64,000 bases of DNA, taken from the NCBI RefSeq assembly GCF_944381005.1, contig NZ_CALWJM010000011.1, positions 1 through 64,000 on the forward strand, read 5' to 3'. The DNA is from an uncultured Butyricicoccus sp. GTDB taxonomy: Bacteria > Bacillota > Clostridia > Oscillospirales > Butyricicoccaceae. The stretch's first letter is position 1; every line of letters begins with the position of its first letter. The position numbers were made by a program, and so were the translations under genes. The notes under the pieces are model-generated. The model was not told the origin of the DNA. It saw only the letters and a program-made list of their open reading frames with translations, and did no database searches. Of this stretch, positions 56,074 through 64,000 are shown in pieces.

Positions 56074-57228
56074 ATGAAGAGATTTCTGAGTGCAGTGCTC
56101 GCGGGTATGATGACCCTGTCGCTCATGGCAGGCTGCTCGTCGGGCGGCGACCAGACCACGACAACCAGCACCGATTCGGACAACCAGTCAACGGCTGAGG
56201 GCTTGTTCCCGGCTGTTCCCAAAGAGGAACTGAAAGTCGGTGTCGTTCATATCACCAACCCCGCAGAGGGCACCGGTTATACTTATACCCATGACCTGGG
56301 CATTCAGGGAATGCAGAAGGCACTTGGTCTGGACGACAGCCAGATTATTCGCAAGAACGATGTCGATGACACCGATGCAACCGCAATCTTGACCGCACTC
56401 GAAGAGTGTGTCGAGGAAGGCTGCCAGGTTGTATTTGCAACCTCTTGGGGCTATATGGACTACGTTGAGCAGGTCGCAGAGGAATACCCTGAAGTGCTCT
56501 TTGCACACGGCACCGGCAACAAGTCCAATGGCAGCAACTTTATCAACTATTTCGGCAAAATCAATCAGGCGCGCTATCTGTCCGGTATCGCAGCAGGCAT
56601 GAAGACCGCTTCCAACAAGATTGGTTATGTTGCCGCGCAGGACAGCCAGAACGGTGAGGTTACCTCCGGTATTGATGCGTTTGCAATGGGCGTTGAATCG
56701 GTCAATCCGGACGCAAAGGTTTACGTCAAGGTGACCGGCTCTTGGTTTGACCCCGAAGGCGAGGGTCAGGCTGCAAAGGCACTGATTGACTTGGGCTGCG
56801 ATGTCATTGCACAGCACTGCGACACAGCAAACCCGGCAACCGAGGCGGAAAAGGCTGGCGTTTACGCGGTTGGCTATAACTCTGACATGTCTGAAAAGGC
56901 ACCGGGCGCGACGCTGACTTCGGTTATGTGGGATTGGTCGGTGTTCTACACCAAGGCAGTAGAAGATGTTATCAACGGCACATGGACGGGTGAAAACTAC
57001 TTCGGTTCCATGCAGGACGGTCTGGTAACACTCGCACCGCTGTCCGACCTGTGCGCAGAGGGTACTGCCGAAAAGGTCAAGGAAGTGCAAGATAAGATTA
57101 TGAATGGTGAATGGGATATCTTTGACGGCGAAACCGAGTACGAGGACAATCAGGGTCAGACCCATACCCTCAAGGCTGAGGAGTACGGCACCTGTAACTG
57201 GTACTATAAGAATGTAGAGCTTGCATAA
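56074..57228 (+). CDS. BMP-family lipoprotein, nucleoside-type substrate-binding protein
   Basis: This 384-aa lipoprotein has a signal peptide with lipobox SLMAGC (Cys about residue 22), followed by a Ser/Thr/Gly/Asp linker and a basic membrane protein (BMP/PnrA-like) domain: LKVGVVHI, GTGNKSNGSNFINYFGKINQARYLSGIAAG and DVIAQHCD. PnrA-type proteins bind purine nucleosides, and the genes downstream encode the matching ATPase and two permeases. AGGAGG lies 11 nt before the ATG. Confidence 0.93.
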   Translation: MKRFLSAVLAGMMTLSLMAGCSSGGDQTTTTSTDSDNQSTAEGLFPAVPKEELKVGVVHITNPAEGTGYTYTHDLGIQGMQKALGLDDSQIIRKNDVDDTDATAILTALEECVEEGCQVVFATSWGYMDYVEQVAEEYPEVLFAHGTGNKSNGSNFINYFGKINQARYLSGIAAGMKTASNKIGYVAAQDSQNGEVTSGIDAFAMGVESVNPDAKVYVKVTGSWFDPEGEGQAAKALIDLGCDVIAQHCDTANPATEAEKAGVYAVGYNSDMSEKAPGATLTSVMWDWSVFYTKAVEDVINGTWTGENYFGSMQDGLVTLAPLSDLCAEGTAEKVKEVQDKIMNGEWDIFDGETEYEDNQGQTHTLKAEEYGTCNWYYKNVELA

Positions 57229-57248
57229 GCACGCTTATTGCCTGATAC

Positions 57249-57283
57249 AAGGGCGGTCAAATCTATTTTGGCCGCCCTTTTTC
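57249..57283 (+). terminator. Intra-operon terminator after the BMP gene
   Basis: A GGGCGG-C/G-CCGCCC stem with five T lies between the binding-protein gene and the ATPase gene. It probably lets some transcripts stop, so that the binding protein is made in excess over the membrane parts. Confidence 0.8.
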
Positions 57284-57315
57284 CAAGTTTACAGATTTAG
57301 AAAGAAGGGAACTTT

Positions 57316-58833
57316 ATGGCAGATACCGAATATGCAATCGAATGCCGCGGCATCATCAAAACATTCGGCTCGGTTGTCGCAAATGACGGTGTTGACCTGA
57401 CCGTGCGATACGGTGAAATCCTTGCCCTATTGGGGGAAAACGGTTCGGGTAAAACCACGTTGATGAATATGCTTTCGGGCATTTATCACCCCGATGCGGG
57501 CACCATTCGCATTGCGGGCAAACAGGTGTCAATTTCTTCGCCAGAAGATGCGATGGCGCTGGGCATCGGCATGATTCACCAGCACTTCAAACTGGTCGAT
57601 GTGTTCACCGCTTCGGAAAATATCGCGGTCGGCACACCCGGCAAGCGGCTGCCCGCGCGCGTGATGCGTGAAAAAGTGCGTCAAATCAGTCAGTCTATCG
57701 GACTGGAAATCGACCCCGACCGCCGCGCGTTTGAAATGTCGGTTTCGGAAAAGCAGACGGTTGAAATTCTCAAAGTGCTCTATCGCGGGCAGAAAATTTT
57801 GATTTTGGACGAGCCGACCGCCGTGTTGACACCGCAGGAAACCGAACGGTTATTTGATATTTTGCGCTCGATGCGTGCGCAGGGCTGCGCCATCATCATT
57901 ATCACCCATAAACTCAATGAGGTGCTTGCTATTTCCGACCGTGTGACCATCCTGCGCAAAGGCAAATATATTGACACGGTGAACACAGCGGAAACCGATG
58001 AAAAAAACCTGACCGAACGCATGGTAGGCCGCCCGGTTTCGCTGGAAATTGAGCGCCCCGAACCGGTTGACCCCAAGACCATTCTAAAAATTATTGATTT
58101 GACCGTGCGCAAGCCCGATGGTTCCCTTGCACTGAATGATGCAAACTTTGAAGTGCGTACTGGAGAAATTCTGGGCGTAGCCGGTATCGCGGGTTCGGGA
58201 CAGAAAGAACTGTGCGAATGTATCGCCGGTCTGTGCCCAGCCGAAACCGGTGCGATTTTGTACCGCAAAGAAAACCTGATTGGAAAAACACCGCGTGAAA
58301 TCATTCGCTTAGGGGTGCAGCTTGGCTTTGTCCCCGAAGACCGTCTGGGTATGGGTTTGGTTGCGTCTATGGGCATGGTGGGAAATATGATGCTCAAGAC
58401 TTACGATGCGCCCAAAGGCCCCTTTGTTGACCCGGCACCGGCACGTCGGCGTGCGGAAGAATTGGTGCAGCGTTTGGAGATTGCAACCCCGTCGGTCGAT
58501 ACACCGGTACGCCTGATGTCGGGCGGTAATGTACAAAAGGTTCTGTTGGGACGCGAAATCGAATCCGACCCACAAGTGCTCATCACAGCCTATCCGGTGC
58601 GCGGTCTGGATATTCATTCCTCGTATACCGTCTATGACCTGCTCAACGAGCAGAAAAAGAAGGGCGTTGCGGTGGTCTTTATCGGGGAAGACCTTGACGT
58701 ACTGATGGCGCTTTCCGACCGGATTCTGGTCATGTGTCACGGTCAGGTCACCGGCGTAGTAGATGGCCGGACGGCAACCAAGGATGAGATTGCCCGCCTG
58801 ATGGTTGGTGCGGGAGAGGAGGCTGCACAATGA
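57316..58833 (+). CDS. Nucleoside-type ABC transporter ATP-binding protein (double NBD)
   Basis: This 505-aa protein has two ATPase domains in tandem. The first has an intact Walker A (GENGSGKTT), the MSVSEKQTVEILK signature and LILDEPTAVL. The second has a degenerate Walker A (GIAGSGQKE) and a normal MSGGNVQK signature, as usual in YufO/RbsA-like proteins. In its Walker B region LITAYPVRGLDI replaces the commoner A-x-P-T-RGLD. It powers the two permeases that follow; the next ATG overlaps its stop by 4 nt. Confidence 0.94.
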   Translation: MADTEYAIECRGIIKTFGSVVANDGVDLTVRYGEILALLGENGSGKTTLMNMLSGIYHPDAGTIRIAGKQVSISSPEDAMALGIGMIHQHFKLVDVFTASENIAVGTPGKRLPARVMREKVRQISQSIGLEIDPDRRAFEMSVSEKQTVEILKVLYRGQKILILDEPTAVLTPQETERLFDILRSMRAQGCAIIIITHKLNEVLAISDRVTILRKGKYIDTVNTAETDEKNLTERMVGRPVSLEIERPEPVDPKTILKIIDLTVRKPDGSLALNDANFEVRTGEILGVAGIAGSGQKELCECIAGLCPAETGAILYRKENLIGKTPREIIRLGVQLGFVPEDRLGMGLVASMGMVGNMMLKTYDAPKGPFVDPAPARRRAEELVQRLEIATPSVDTPVRLMSGGNVQKVLLGREIESDPQVLITAYPVRGLDIHSSYTVYDLLNEQKKKGVAVVFIGEDLDVLMALSDRILVMCHGQVTGVVDGRTATKDEIARLMVGAGEEAAQ

Positions 58834-59909
58834 TTCGCATTGTCAAAACCAAAGAAAAAAGTCGGCGAGAGCAAATGCTGCTGCGTCTGGCGGCGTTTAT
58901 ATTGGCGCTGTGTGCCGGTGGTCTGTTCCTGCTCGTGCTGGGCAACAATCCCTTTGCCGTTTATGGCACCATTCTTTCGGGTGCGTTCCGCTCCAAGATG
59001 GCGGTACAGGCAACCATCAAAATTATGATTCCGCTGCTCATTGCGGCGCTGGGTGTTACCCTTGCGTTTAAAATGAAATTTTGGAACATCGGCGGAGAAG
59101 GACAGCTTATCATGGGCGGTGTGTTTGCCTCCTATTTTGCGCTGTTCCATGCCGATTGGCCCAGCTTTGTTCTGTTTCCTGTGATGTTCCTTGCGGGCAT
59201 TATCGGCGGGGGACTGTGGGCGCTGATTCCGGCATTTTTTAAGGTGCGCTTTGGCACCAATGAAACCCTGTTTACCCTGATGCTCAACTATATCGCCCTG
59301 TATCTGGTGAGCTGGCTTCAGGAAGACCCGTGGCGTGACCCCGGTGCAAATGGATTCCCCAAAATCGCCAGCTTTGACAAGTCGGCGACCTTGCCCAAAT
59401 TGTTCGGCGTACAGATTGGTTGGGTGATTGCGCTGGTATTGGTTGTGGTGCTGTTTGTCTATCTCAAATACACCAAGCAGGGCTATGAGATTTCGGTAGT
59501 AGGTGAGAGCCGCGCAACCGCAACCTATGCAGGTATGAATGTACCGCGCATCATTCTGCGCACGATGTTTCTGTCGGGCGCGATTGCGGGCATTGCGGGC
59601 ATGGTGCAGGCAACCGGCTCTGACCGCACACTGACCACCGGTATTGCGGGCGGTGTCGGCTTTACTGCGATTATCGTTGCATGGCTGGCACAGCTCAATC
59701 CGGTCAATAGTTTGGTGATTGCATTTTTGTTCGCTGTACTGGAAAAAGGTTCGTCGGTCATTCAGTCGCAATTTGGTCTGTCCACCGACTGCGCCGACGT
59801 GCTGCAAGGTATTATTCTGTTTTTTGTATTGGGTTGTGAATTCTTTATCCGCTATAAATTTGTGCGCGACCAGAAACCGGCTGCCGCACCGCAAGGAGGC
59901 AACACCTGA
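58830..59909 (+). CDS. Nucleoside-type ABC transporter permease 1 (YufP-like)
   Basis: This 359-aa membrane protein has about ten helices and the BPD_transp_2 (branched-chain/nucleoside) layout, with MKFWNIGGEGQLIMGG and RATATYAGMNVPRIILRTMFLSGAIAGIAGM as family-typical segments. The start overlaps the ATPase stop (ATGA) and its own stop shares one base with the next ATG. It forms the membrane channel with the next gene product. Confidence 0.94.
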   Translation: MIRIVKTKEKSRREQMLLRLAAFILALCAGGLFLLVLGNNPFAVYGTILSGAFRSKMAVQATIKIMIPLLIAALGVTLAFKMKFWNIGGEGQLIMGGVFASYFALFHADWPSFVLFPVMFLAGIIGGGLWALIPAFFKVRFGTNETLFTLMLNYIALYLVSWLQEDPWRDPGANGFPKIASFDKSATLPKLFGVQIGWVIALVLVVVLFVYLKYTKQGYEISVVGESRATATYAGMNVPRIILRTMFLSGAIAGIAGMVQATGSDRTLTTGIAGGVGFTAIIVAWLAQLNPVNSLVIAFLFAVLEKGSSVIQSQFGLSTDCADVLQGIILFFVLGCEFFIRYKFVRDQKPAAAPQGGNT

Positions 59910-60865
59910 TGGACTTATTTTTAAAATTTTTAGTGGCTGCCGTTGCCGCTAGTATTCCGCTGTTGTTCGGTACGGTCGGCGAAATTTTGTGTGAAAAAGT
60001 CGGGCACCTCAATCTGGGGGTAGAAGGATTGATGTCAATTGGCGCATGTGCTGGCTTTATGATTGGTATGCAGACCGATTCGTTTGTATTGGCACTGTTT
60101 GCGGCTTTTATCGCGGGCATGTTGGCGGCACTGATTTACGCAGTTCTGACCGTCACATTCCTTGCTGACCAAAACGTGTCCGGTCTGACACTCACCATTT
60201 TCGGCATTGGTTTGGCCAACTTTATCGGTATTTACATGTTGGGTTCGACCGAAAACGGTACGTTGAAGTTGCCCGAAGGCATTACCGCGCAGATGCGTGA
60301 AATTCACATCCCCGGTCTGAGTGACTTGCCCATCATTGGACAGTTGGTTTTCTCATATAGTCCGTTCGTTTATCTGGGTGTCATTCTGGCAATCGTTGCA
60401 GGACTGTTTCTCAAAAAGACCAAGATGGGCTTGAATGTGCAGGCCATTGGCCACAATCCCGCCGCAGCAGATGCAGCGGGCATCAACGTGACCCGCTGGA
60501 AATACATTATGATTGTGCTGGGCGGCGGTATTTGCGGCATTGGCGGCGCATATTGTGCCATGATTATCAACAGCGGTGTCTGGATTTCCAACAATGTCGG
60601 CGGCTTGGGATGGATTGCGGTTGCACTGGTTATCTTTGCAAAATGGAATCCGTGGCTGGCGATTTTGGGTTCATTTGTCTTTGGTGCGCTGCGCGTGCTC
60701 AAGTATTACATGCCCCAATCGGTCATCAGCCTGCCGACTGCATTCTATGACATGCTACCCTTCCTCATCACAGCGATTATTCTGGTTATCAGTTCCATTC
60801 GCAAAAAACGTGACCTCAATCTGCCGGGTTCGCTGGGCGTCGGTTACTTCCGCGAGGAGCGCTGA
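59909..60865 (+). CDS. Nucleoside-type ABC transporter permease 2 (YufQ-like)
   Basis: This 318-aa partner permease has the same family features: VGEILCEKVGHLNLGVEGLMSIGA near the N-terminus and AIGHNPAAADAAGINVTRWKY in the cytoplasmic loop that contacts the ATPase. It is the last gene of the importer operon. The complex probably takes up nucleosides for salvage. Confidence 0.94.
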   Translation: MDLFLKFLVAAVAASIPLLFGTVGEILCEKVGHLNLGVEGLMSIGACAGFMIGMQTDSFVLALFAAFIAGMLAALIYAVLTVTFLADQNVSGLTLTIFGIGLANFIGIYMLGSTENGTLKLPEGITAQMREIHIPGLSDLPIIGQLVFSYSPFVYLGVILAIVAGLFLKKTKMGLNVQAIGHNPAAADAAGINVTRWKYIMIVLGGGICGIGGAYCAMIINSGVWISNNVGGLGWIAVALVIFAKWNPWLAILGSFVFGALRVLKYYMPQSVISLPTAFYDMLPFLITAIILVISSIRKKRDLNLPGSLGVGYFREER

Positions 60866-60940
60866 CCGGCTGTATTTCCCTGGAAATGCACAAAAAAGCA
60901 AATAATATTTGACGAGTTTGTGAACTTTGCACCATGCGCA

Positions 60941-60969
60941 TTGCACCCACCTACATTTTTGCGTATAAT
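60941..60969 (+). promoter_or_regulatory. Promoter of zinc-ribbon protein gene
   Basis: TTGCAC (60941-60946) and TATAAT (60964-60969) are 17 bp apart, 43 bp before the start codon. Confidence 0.7.
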
Positions 60970-61012
60970 AAAATCATCAAAAAATCCAAATTTGTTGCAA
61001 GGTGGCTTTTTT

Positions 61013-61405
61013 ATGTTTGATTTTCTGCGCCGTCTGATGTATGGCCGCTATGGAAACGATTCCTTGAATCAGTTCCTGCTTGTGGTGTCGATTGTGCTTT
61101 TGGTGCCGTGGTTCTTCACCCATTGGTTCATTCTGTCATGGCTCATTCTTGCATTGCTGATTATCGTTTACGTCCGTATGTTTTCACGCAATACCTACAA
61201 GCGTGCGGCCGAAAATCAGAAGTTTCTCGCTTGGTTTATGCCGCTGCGCCAAAAGATAGCCGGACGCAAAATGCAGATGCAAGACAAGGAACACCGCTAT
61301 TACAAGTGTCCTTCCTGTGGGCGTACATTGCGCGTACCGCGTGGGCGTGGCCGGATTGAGATTACCTGCCCGCACTGTAAGAGAAAATTTGTAAAGAAAA
61401 CCTGA
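61013..61405 (+). CDS. Small membrane protein with C-terminal zinc ribbon
   Basis: This 130-aa protein has two adjacent membrane helices (about residues 20-53), a basic stretch and a C-terminal zinc ribbon with CPSC and CPHC pairs about 20 residues apart. The start at 61013 follows AAGGTGG. I do not recognise a characterised family. The ribbon would lie in the cytoplasm if the helices form a hairpin. It is conserved in style with small clostridial proteins of unknown function, and its neighbours give no clue. Confidence 0.75.
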   Translation: MFDFLRRLMYGRYGNDSLNQFLLVVSIVLLVPWFFTHWFILSWLILALLIIVYVRMFSRNTYKRAAENQKFLAWFMPLRQKIAGRKMQMQDKEHRYYKCPSCGRTLRVPRGRGRIEITCPHCKRKFVKKT

Positions 61406-61505
61406 GTTTTTTTGACACAAAAGGACTTGCCCTTTTTGGGATTTTGCGGGATAATAGAAAGGAAAATAAAAAATCTGCAAACCATTCCGAAGAGGGGGAA
61501 CACTC

Positions 61506-61832
61506 ATGACACTCGAACAGTTGACAGCAAAAACCTACAATAAGCTCAAAGACAAAGACTTCGGTACCGGCGAAGGACTTCAGCTTGCCGTACAGGTCAA
61601 CCTGACCGGAAAAATCGGCGGTGTGTTTTACATCGAGGTGCGTGACGGCAATCTTTCGGTTATGCCGTATGAATACCTTGACCGTGATGCCGCTGTGTCG
61701 ATGACCATGACCAACTTTGATAAGTTGCTGAGCGGTAAGTTTGATATCAAGCAGGCATATACCGATGGTAAAGTAAAAATTGAAGGCGATGTGGACAAGG
61801 TGATTGAACTGGTCAAGTATATCAACGCCTAA
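61506..61832 (+). CDS. SCP2 sterol-binding domain protein
   Basis: This 108-aa protein consists of one SCP2-like domain: the hydrophobic-pocket pattern runs through VFYIEVRDGNLSV, then the AVSMTMTNFDKLLSGKFDIKQAYTDGKVKIEGDVDKVIEL segment typical of the family. SCP2 proteins bind lipids or other hydrophobic molecules. In bacteria the role is poorly known. GAGGGGGAA precedes the start and a terminator follows. Confidence 0.88.
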   Translation: MTLEQLTAKTYNKLKDKDFGTGEGLQLAVQVNLTGKIGGVFYIEVRDGNLSVMPYEYLDRDAAVSMTMTNFDKLLSGKFDIKQAYTDGKVKIEGDVDKVIELVKYINA

Positions 61833-61850
61833 ATCGCATTATCAGCAAAG

Positions 61851-61877
61851 AAAAAAGCACGCATTCGCGTGCTTTTT
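61851..61877. terminator. Bidirectional terminator
   Basis: An AAAAAAGCACGC/GCGTGCTTTTT stem between two convergent genes, with A and T runs on both sides. Confidence 0.9.
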
Positions 61878-61889
61878 ATTTTTGGGGAT

Positions 61890-63086
61890 TCAAATGCGGC
61901 AGTCTTGCGCCAAACGTTCAAACAGCGGCAAGGCGCGTTCAATCGTTTCGGTCTGCACGCAATAAGAAATGCGCATGTGTCCGGGTGCACCAAAGTCGGT
62001 TCCGGGCACCAGCAATAAATCATATGCTTTGGCTTTTTCGCAGAATGCGCGGTCATCAGCTAGAAGCGTCTGTGGGAAGAGGTAAAACGCACCTTGCGGC
62101 TTGACACAGGTGTAGCCATAAGAAGTCAACGCCTGATAGAGTAGGTCACGGTTTTTTGCATAGATGGAAAGGTCGGCTGTTTGTCCGCTGCATCGCGCCG
62201 CGACGCGCTGGAACAGGCTGGGGGCATTGACATAGCCGAGCGCGCGCCCTGCACCACATACTGCCGCATAGGTTGCGGCAAAGTCGCACACACTGTCCGG
62301 AACCAATACATAACCAATGCGTTCACCGGGCAGGGATAGCGATTTAGAATAGGAATAGCATACCAGCGTATTGTCGTAGAAGTTGGGCAGGAAGGGCACA
62401 ACGGTATCGGCATCATATACCAATTCGCGGTACGGTTCGTCAGACAGCAGGTAGATGGGGTGTCCAAATTGCTTTGATTTTTGTGTGAGCAGGTCGGTCA
62501 AACGGCGTACGGTCTGTTCAGAATAAACGGTGCCCGACGGATTGTTTGGGGAATTGACGATAACAGCGCGGGTCTTTTGTGTCAGACGAGCTTCCAGCGC
62601 GTCAAAATCAATCTGGAAGTCAGCCGGACAAGCCGGAACAATGACCGCTTTTGCACCGGCACCTTGCTCGATAAATACCAGATATTCCGGAAAATAGGGC
62701 GCGAGTACCACAAATTCATCATCGGGCGAAGTAGTCAGCATACGAAAACAGATAGATAACGCCGCAGCCGCTCCAGCTGTTAAATACAGATTGCGCGCAC
62801 CATATTGCGTGCCAAAACGGCGGTTTAAATCCTGCGCAATCGCTTCGCGTACAAAATCTGCTCCCTGTGCCGAGGTATAACCATGGGTAACGGCGGGGTT
62901 TTCGCTGGCTAGAATGTCGGAAATTGCCTGACGCACACAGTCAGGCGCGGGAACATTGGGGTTTCCAATGGAAAAATCAAATACATTTTCGGCTCCCACA
63001 ACAGCGGCACGGGATTTTCCAAACTCGAACAGCTCGCGAATGGTGGAACGCTTTTCGCCAAGTGCTTGCATAGATGAATTGAGCAT
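61890..63086 (-). CDS. Class I/II PLP aminotransferase
   Basis: This 398-aa fold-type I aminotransferase has VFDFSIGNPNVPAPD at the N-terminus, NSPNNPSGTVYS, the LSDEPYREL segment with the PLP aspartate, and the PLP lysine in YSYSKSLSLPGERIGY. The set resembles aspartate/aromatic-type aminotransferases of subfamily I-gamma. The amino acid specificity cannot be told. The ATG at 63086 follows AGGAGG; a longer open frame to 63242 crosses the promoter region. It is divergent from the methyltransferase gene. Confidence 0.92.
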   Translation of the reverse strand: MLNSSMQALGEKRSTIRELFEFGKSRAAVVGAENVFDFSIGNPNVPAPDCVRQAISDILASENPAVTHGYTSAQGADFVREAIAQDLNRRFGTQYGARNLYLTAGAAAALSICFRMLTTSPDDEFVVLAPYFPEYLVFIEQGAGAKAVIVPACPADFQIDFDALEARLTQKTRAVIVNSPNNPSGTVYSEQTVRRLTDLLTQKSKQFGHPIYLLSDEPYRELVYDADTVVPFLPNFYDNTLVCYSYSKSLSLPGERIGYVLVPDSVCDFAATYAAVCGAGRALGYVNAPSLFQRVAARCSGQTADLSIYAKNRDLLYQALTSYGYTCVKPQGAFYLFPQTLLADDRAFCEKAKAYDLLLVPGTDFGAPGHMRISYCVQTETIERALPLFERLAQDCRI

Positions 63087-63214
63087 AATAGACCTCCTGA
63101 TAATTTTGATTGGCTTTATTATAGCACAGTGTGAAAGAGACAGCCAGCACAATTTGCACCTTATCGCACAATCTGGTACAATGGATACCATCACAGGAGA
63201 GGAGAACCAACCCA

Positions 63215-63781
63215 ATGGGATATAATACATTAGCATTGGCACATGCGTTGATTCGCCGCTATGTCAAACCGGGTGCACATTGTATTGATGCTACGGCAGG
63301 CCGCGGTCGGGATACCGCGCTGTTGTGTGCGTGTGCAGGGACGGAAGGCAAGGTGTGGGCATTCGACATCCAGCCCGAAGCCATCGAGCAGACCCGCGCG
63401 CTACTTGCACAAAATGGGCAGACCGCACAGGTGATTTTGGACAGTCATGCCAATATGGAACACTATGTACCACCCGCCAGCATAGATTGTATTGTGTTTA
63501 ATTTTGGACGATTGCCCGGCGGTGACCCCAATATTGTGACGACCGCGCAGACTTCCATTACAGCCATAGAAGCGGGACTCAGGCTGCTCAAACCGGGCGG
63601 CGCGATGAGCTTGTCTTTATATTATGGCGGTGCGAATGGTTACGAGGAACGCGATGCCATTCTTGACTATTTGCGTACACTCGATGACAAAAAATATGCG
63701 ATTCTGGTAGGCGATTGGGTCAACCGAAAACATGACCCGCCGATTCCGATTGTGATATGGAAAGAAGCAACAGCCAATTGA
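63215..63781 (+). CDS. YtqB/MnmM-type SAM-dependent methyltransferase
   Basis: This 188-aa class I methyltransferase has the SAM-binding motif HCIDATAGRGRDTALLC, the acidic end of strand 2 in FDIQPEAI, and the NFGRLPGGDP segment diagnostic for the YtqB family. The B. subtilis member is now assigned as MnmM, which methylates the wobble 5-aminomethyl-2-thiouridine of tRNA; it was earlier called a putative rRNA methylase. The start at 63215 follows GGAGAGGAG. The open frame to 63131 overlaps the divergent promoter. Confidence 0.87.
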   Translation: MGYNTLALAHALIRRYVKPGAHCIDATAGRGRDTALLCACAGTEGKVWAFDIQPEAIEQTRALLAQNGQTAQVILDSHANMEHYVPPASIDCIVFNFGRLPGGDPNIVTTAQTSITAIEAGLRLLKPGGAMSLSLYYGGANGYEERDAILDYLRTLDDKKYAILVGDWVNRKHDPPIPIVIWKEATAN

Positions 63782-63785
63782 AAAT

Positions 63786-63818
63786 AAAAGCGTCCTGAAT
63801 CATCGGGACGCTTTTGTT
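63786..63818. terminator. Terminator after methyltransferase gene
   Basis: A perfect AAAAGCGTCC/GGGACGCTTTT stem with flanking A and T bases; it can serve both convergent genes. Confidence 0.88.
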
Positions 63819-63823
63819 ATGCT

Positions 63824-64000
63824 TTATTCAATATCTCGATGACAGTGAATCGCAATCGAAATTCGTGCCGAAATCACGTTTAGCACTAATCCAATGCCCA
63901 CTAATACTAGTATTTGTGGATTCACATGCCCGGTCATACCGGTTATTAAATCGGAAAGTGAAGATTGATTCAGCGTTACCAAGTCAGTGCGCAGGGTCAC
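63824..64000 (-). CDS. 3' end of an unidentified membrane protein (partial)
   Basis: The minus strand is open from the window edge to the TAA at 63824-63826 (58 codons). The visible end has one hydrophobic helix (ILVLVGIGLVLNVISARI) and a short polar tail ending in HCHRDIE. The terminator at 63786-63818 follows it, which supports a real gene. I do not recognise the family. Confidence 0.55.
   Translation of the reverse strand: MTLRTDLVTLNQSSLSDLITGMTGHVNPQILVLVGIGLVLNVISARISIAIHCHRDIE

Overview
The window looks like a chromosomal segment of an anaerobic, endospore-forming member of the Clostridia with moderate GC, of the Oscillospiraceae/Butyricicoccaceae kind. The reasons are an alpha/beta small acid-soluble spore protein, Firmicutes-type housekeeping blocks (rplS, lepB-rbgA-rnhB-yraN, tig-clpP-clpX-lon-ysxC), a monomeric B12-dependent ribonucleotide reductase and gut-type glycan genes. 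The family-level placement is inference. I found no rRNA, tRNA, CRISPR array or prophage.

Bases 1-2.7 kb form an AT-rich, decayed island: an IS3-type transposase tail and element ends, a ROK sugar kinase, the last 27 codons of a LacI-type repressor, and an IS5-type transposase with three in-frame TGA codons and a frameshift. Bases 2.7-17.6 kb form a beta-glucan locus, probably for beta-1,3-glucan: a domain-swapped GH3 glucosidase, a sugar ABC importer without its own ATPase (binding protein and two permeases), an AraC regulator, two GH94 phosphorylases and a secreted GH16 endoglucanase with three carbohydrate-binding modules. Two importer genes carry single-base deficits in homopolymers, and so does the IS5 relic.

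Bases 17.6-26.4 kb hold the spore protein, RidA, an NSS-family symporter, trxA-trxB (thioredoxin with a CVYC active site), a HdeD-like membrane protein, two MATE exporters (one in an operon with its MarR regulator) and a MerR regulator with a clear operator. Bases 26.5-33.3 kb (minus strand) are a six-gene polyamine operon, speD-speA-speE-speB-carboxy(nor)spermidine dehydrogenase-nspC. It encodes two complete routes to spermidine and is preceded by a leader of about 400 nt with a duplicated hairpin and a terminator just before speD.

Bases 33.3-42.6 kb carry a PfkB sugar kinase with a HAD phosphatase, a DUF1275 membrane protein, nrdJ, a two-gene chromate-type transporter, a fluoride riboswitch upstream of a cation/proton antiporter, and a cytoplasmic GH13 enzyme. 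Bases 42.7-55.8 kb are core genes: rplS with a leader; lepB-rbgA-rnhB-yraN-dipeptidase-thrC-phosphoesterase; and tig, clpP, clpX, lon, ysxC. Bases 55.9-60.9 kb encode a BMP-type (nucleoside) ABC importer with a structured leader. The window ends with a zinc-ribbon membrane protein, an SCP2-domain protein, an aminotransferase, a YtqB/MnmM-type methyltransferase and the 3' end of an unidentified membrane protein.

The least explained elements are the polyamine-operon leader, the beta-glucan importer broken at homopolymers, and the CATGAC-containing motif shared by the beta-glucan promoters.
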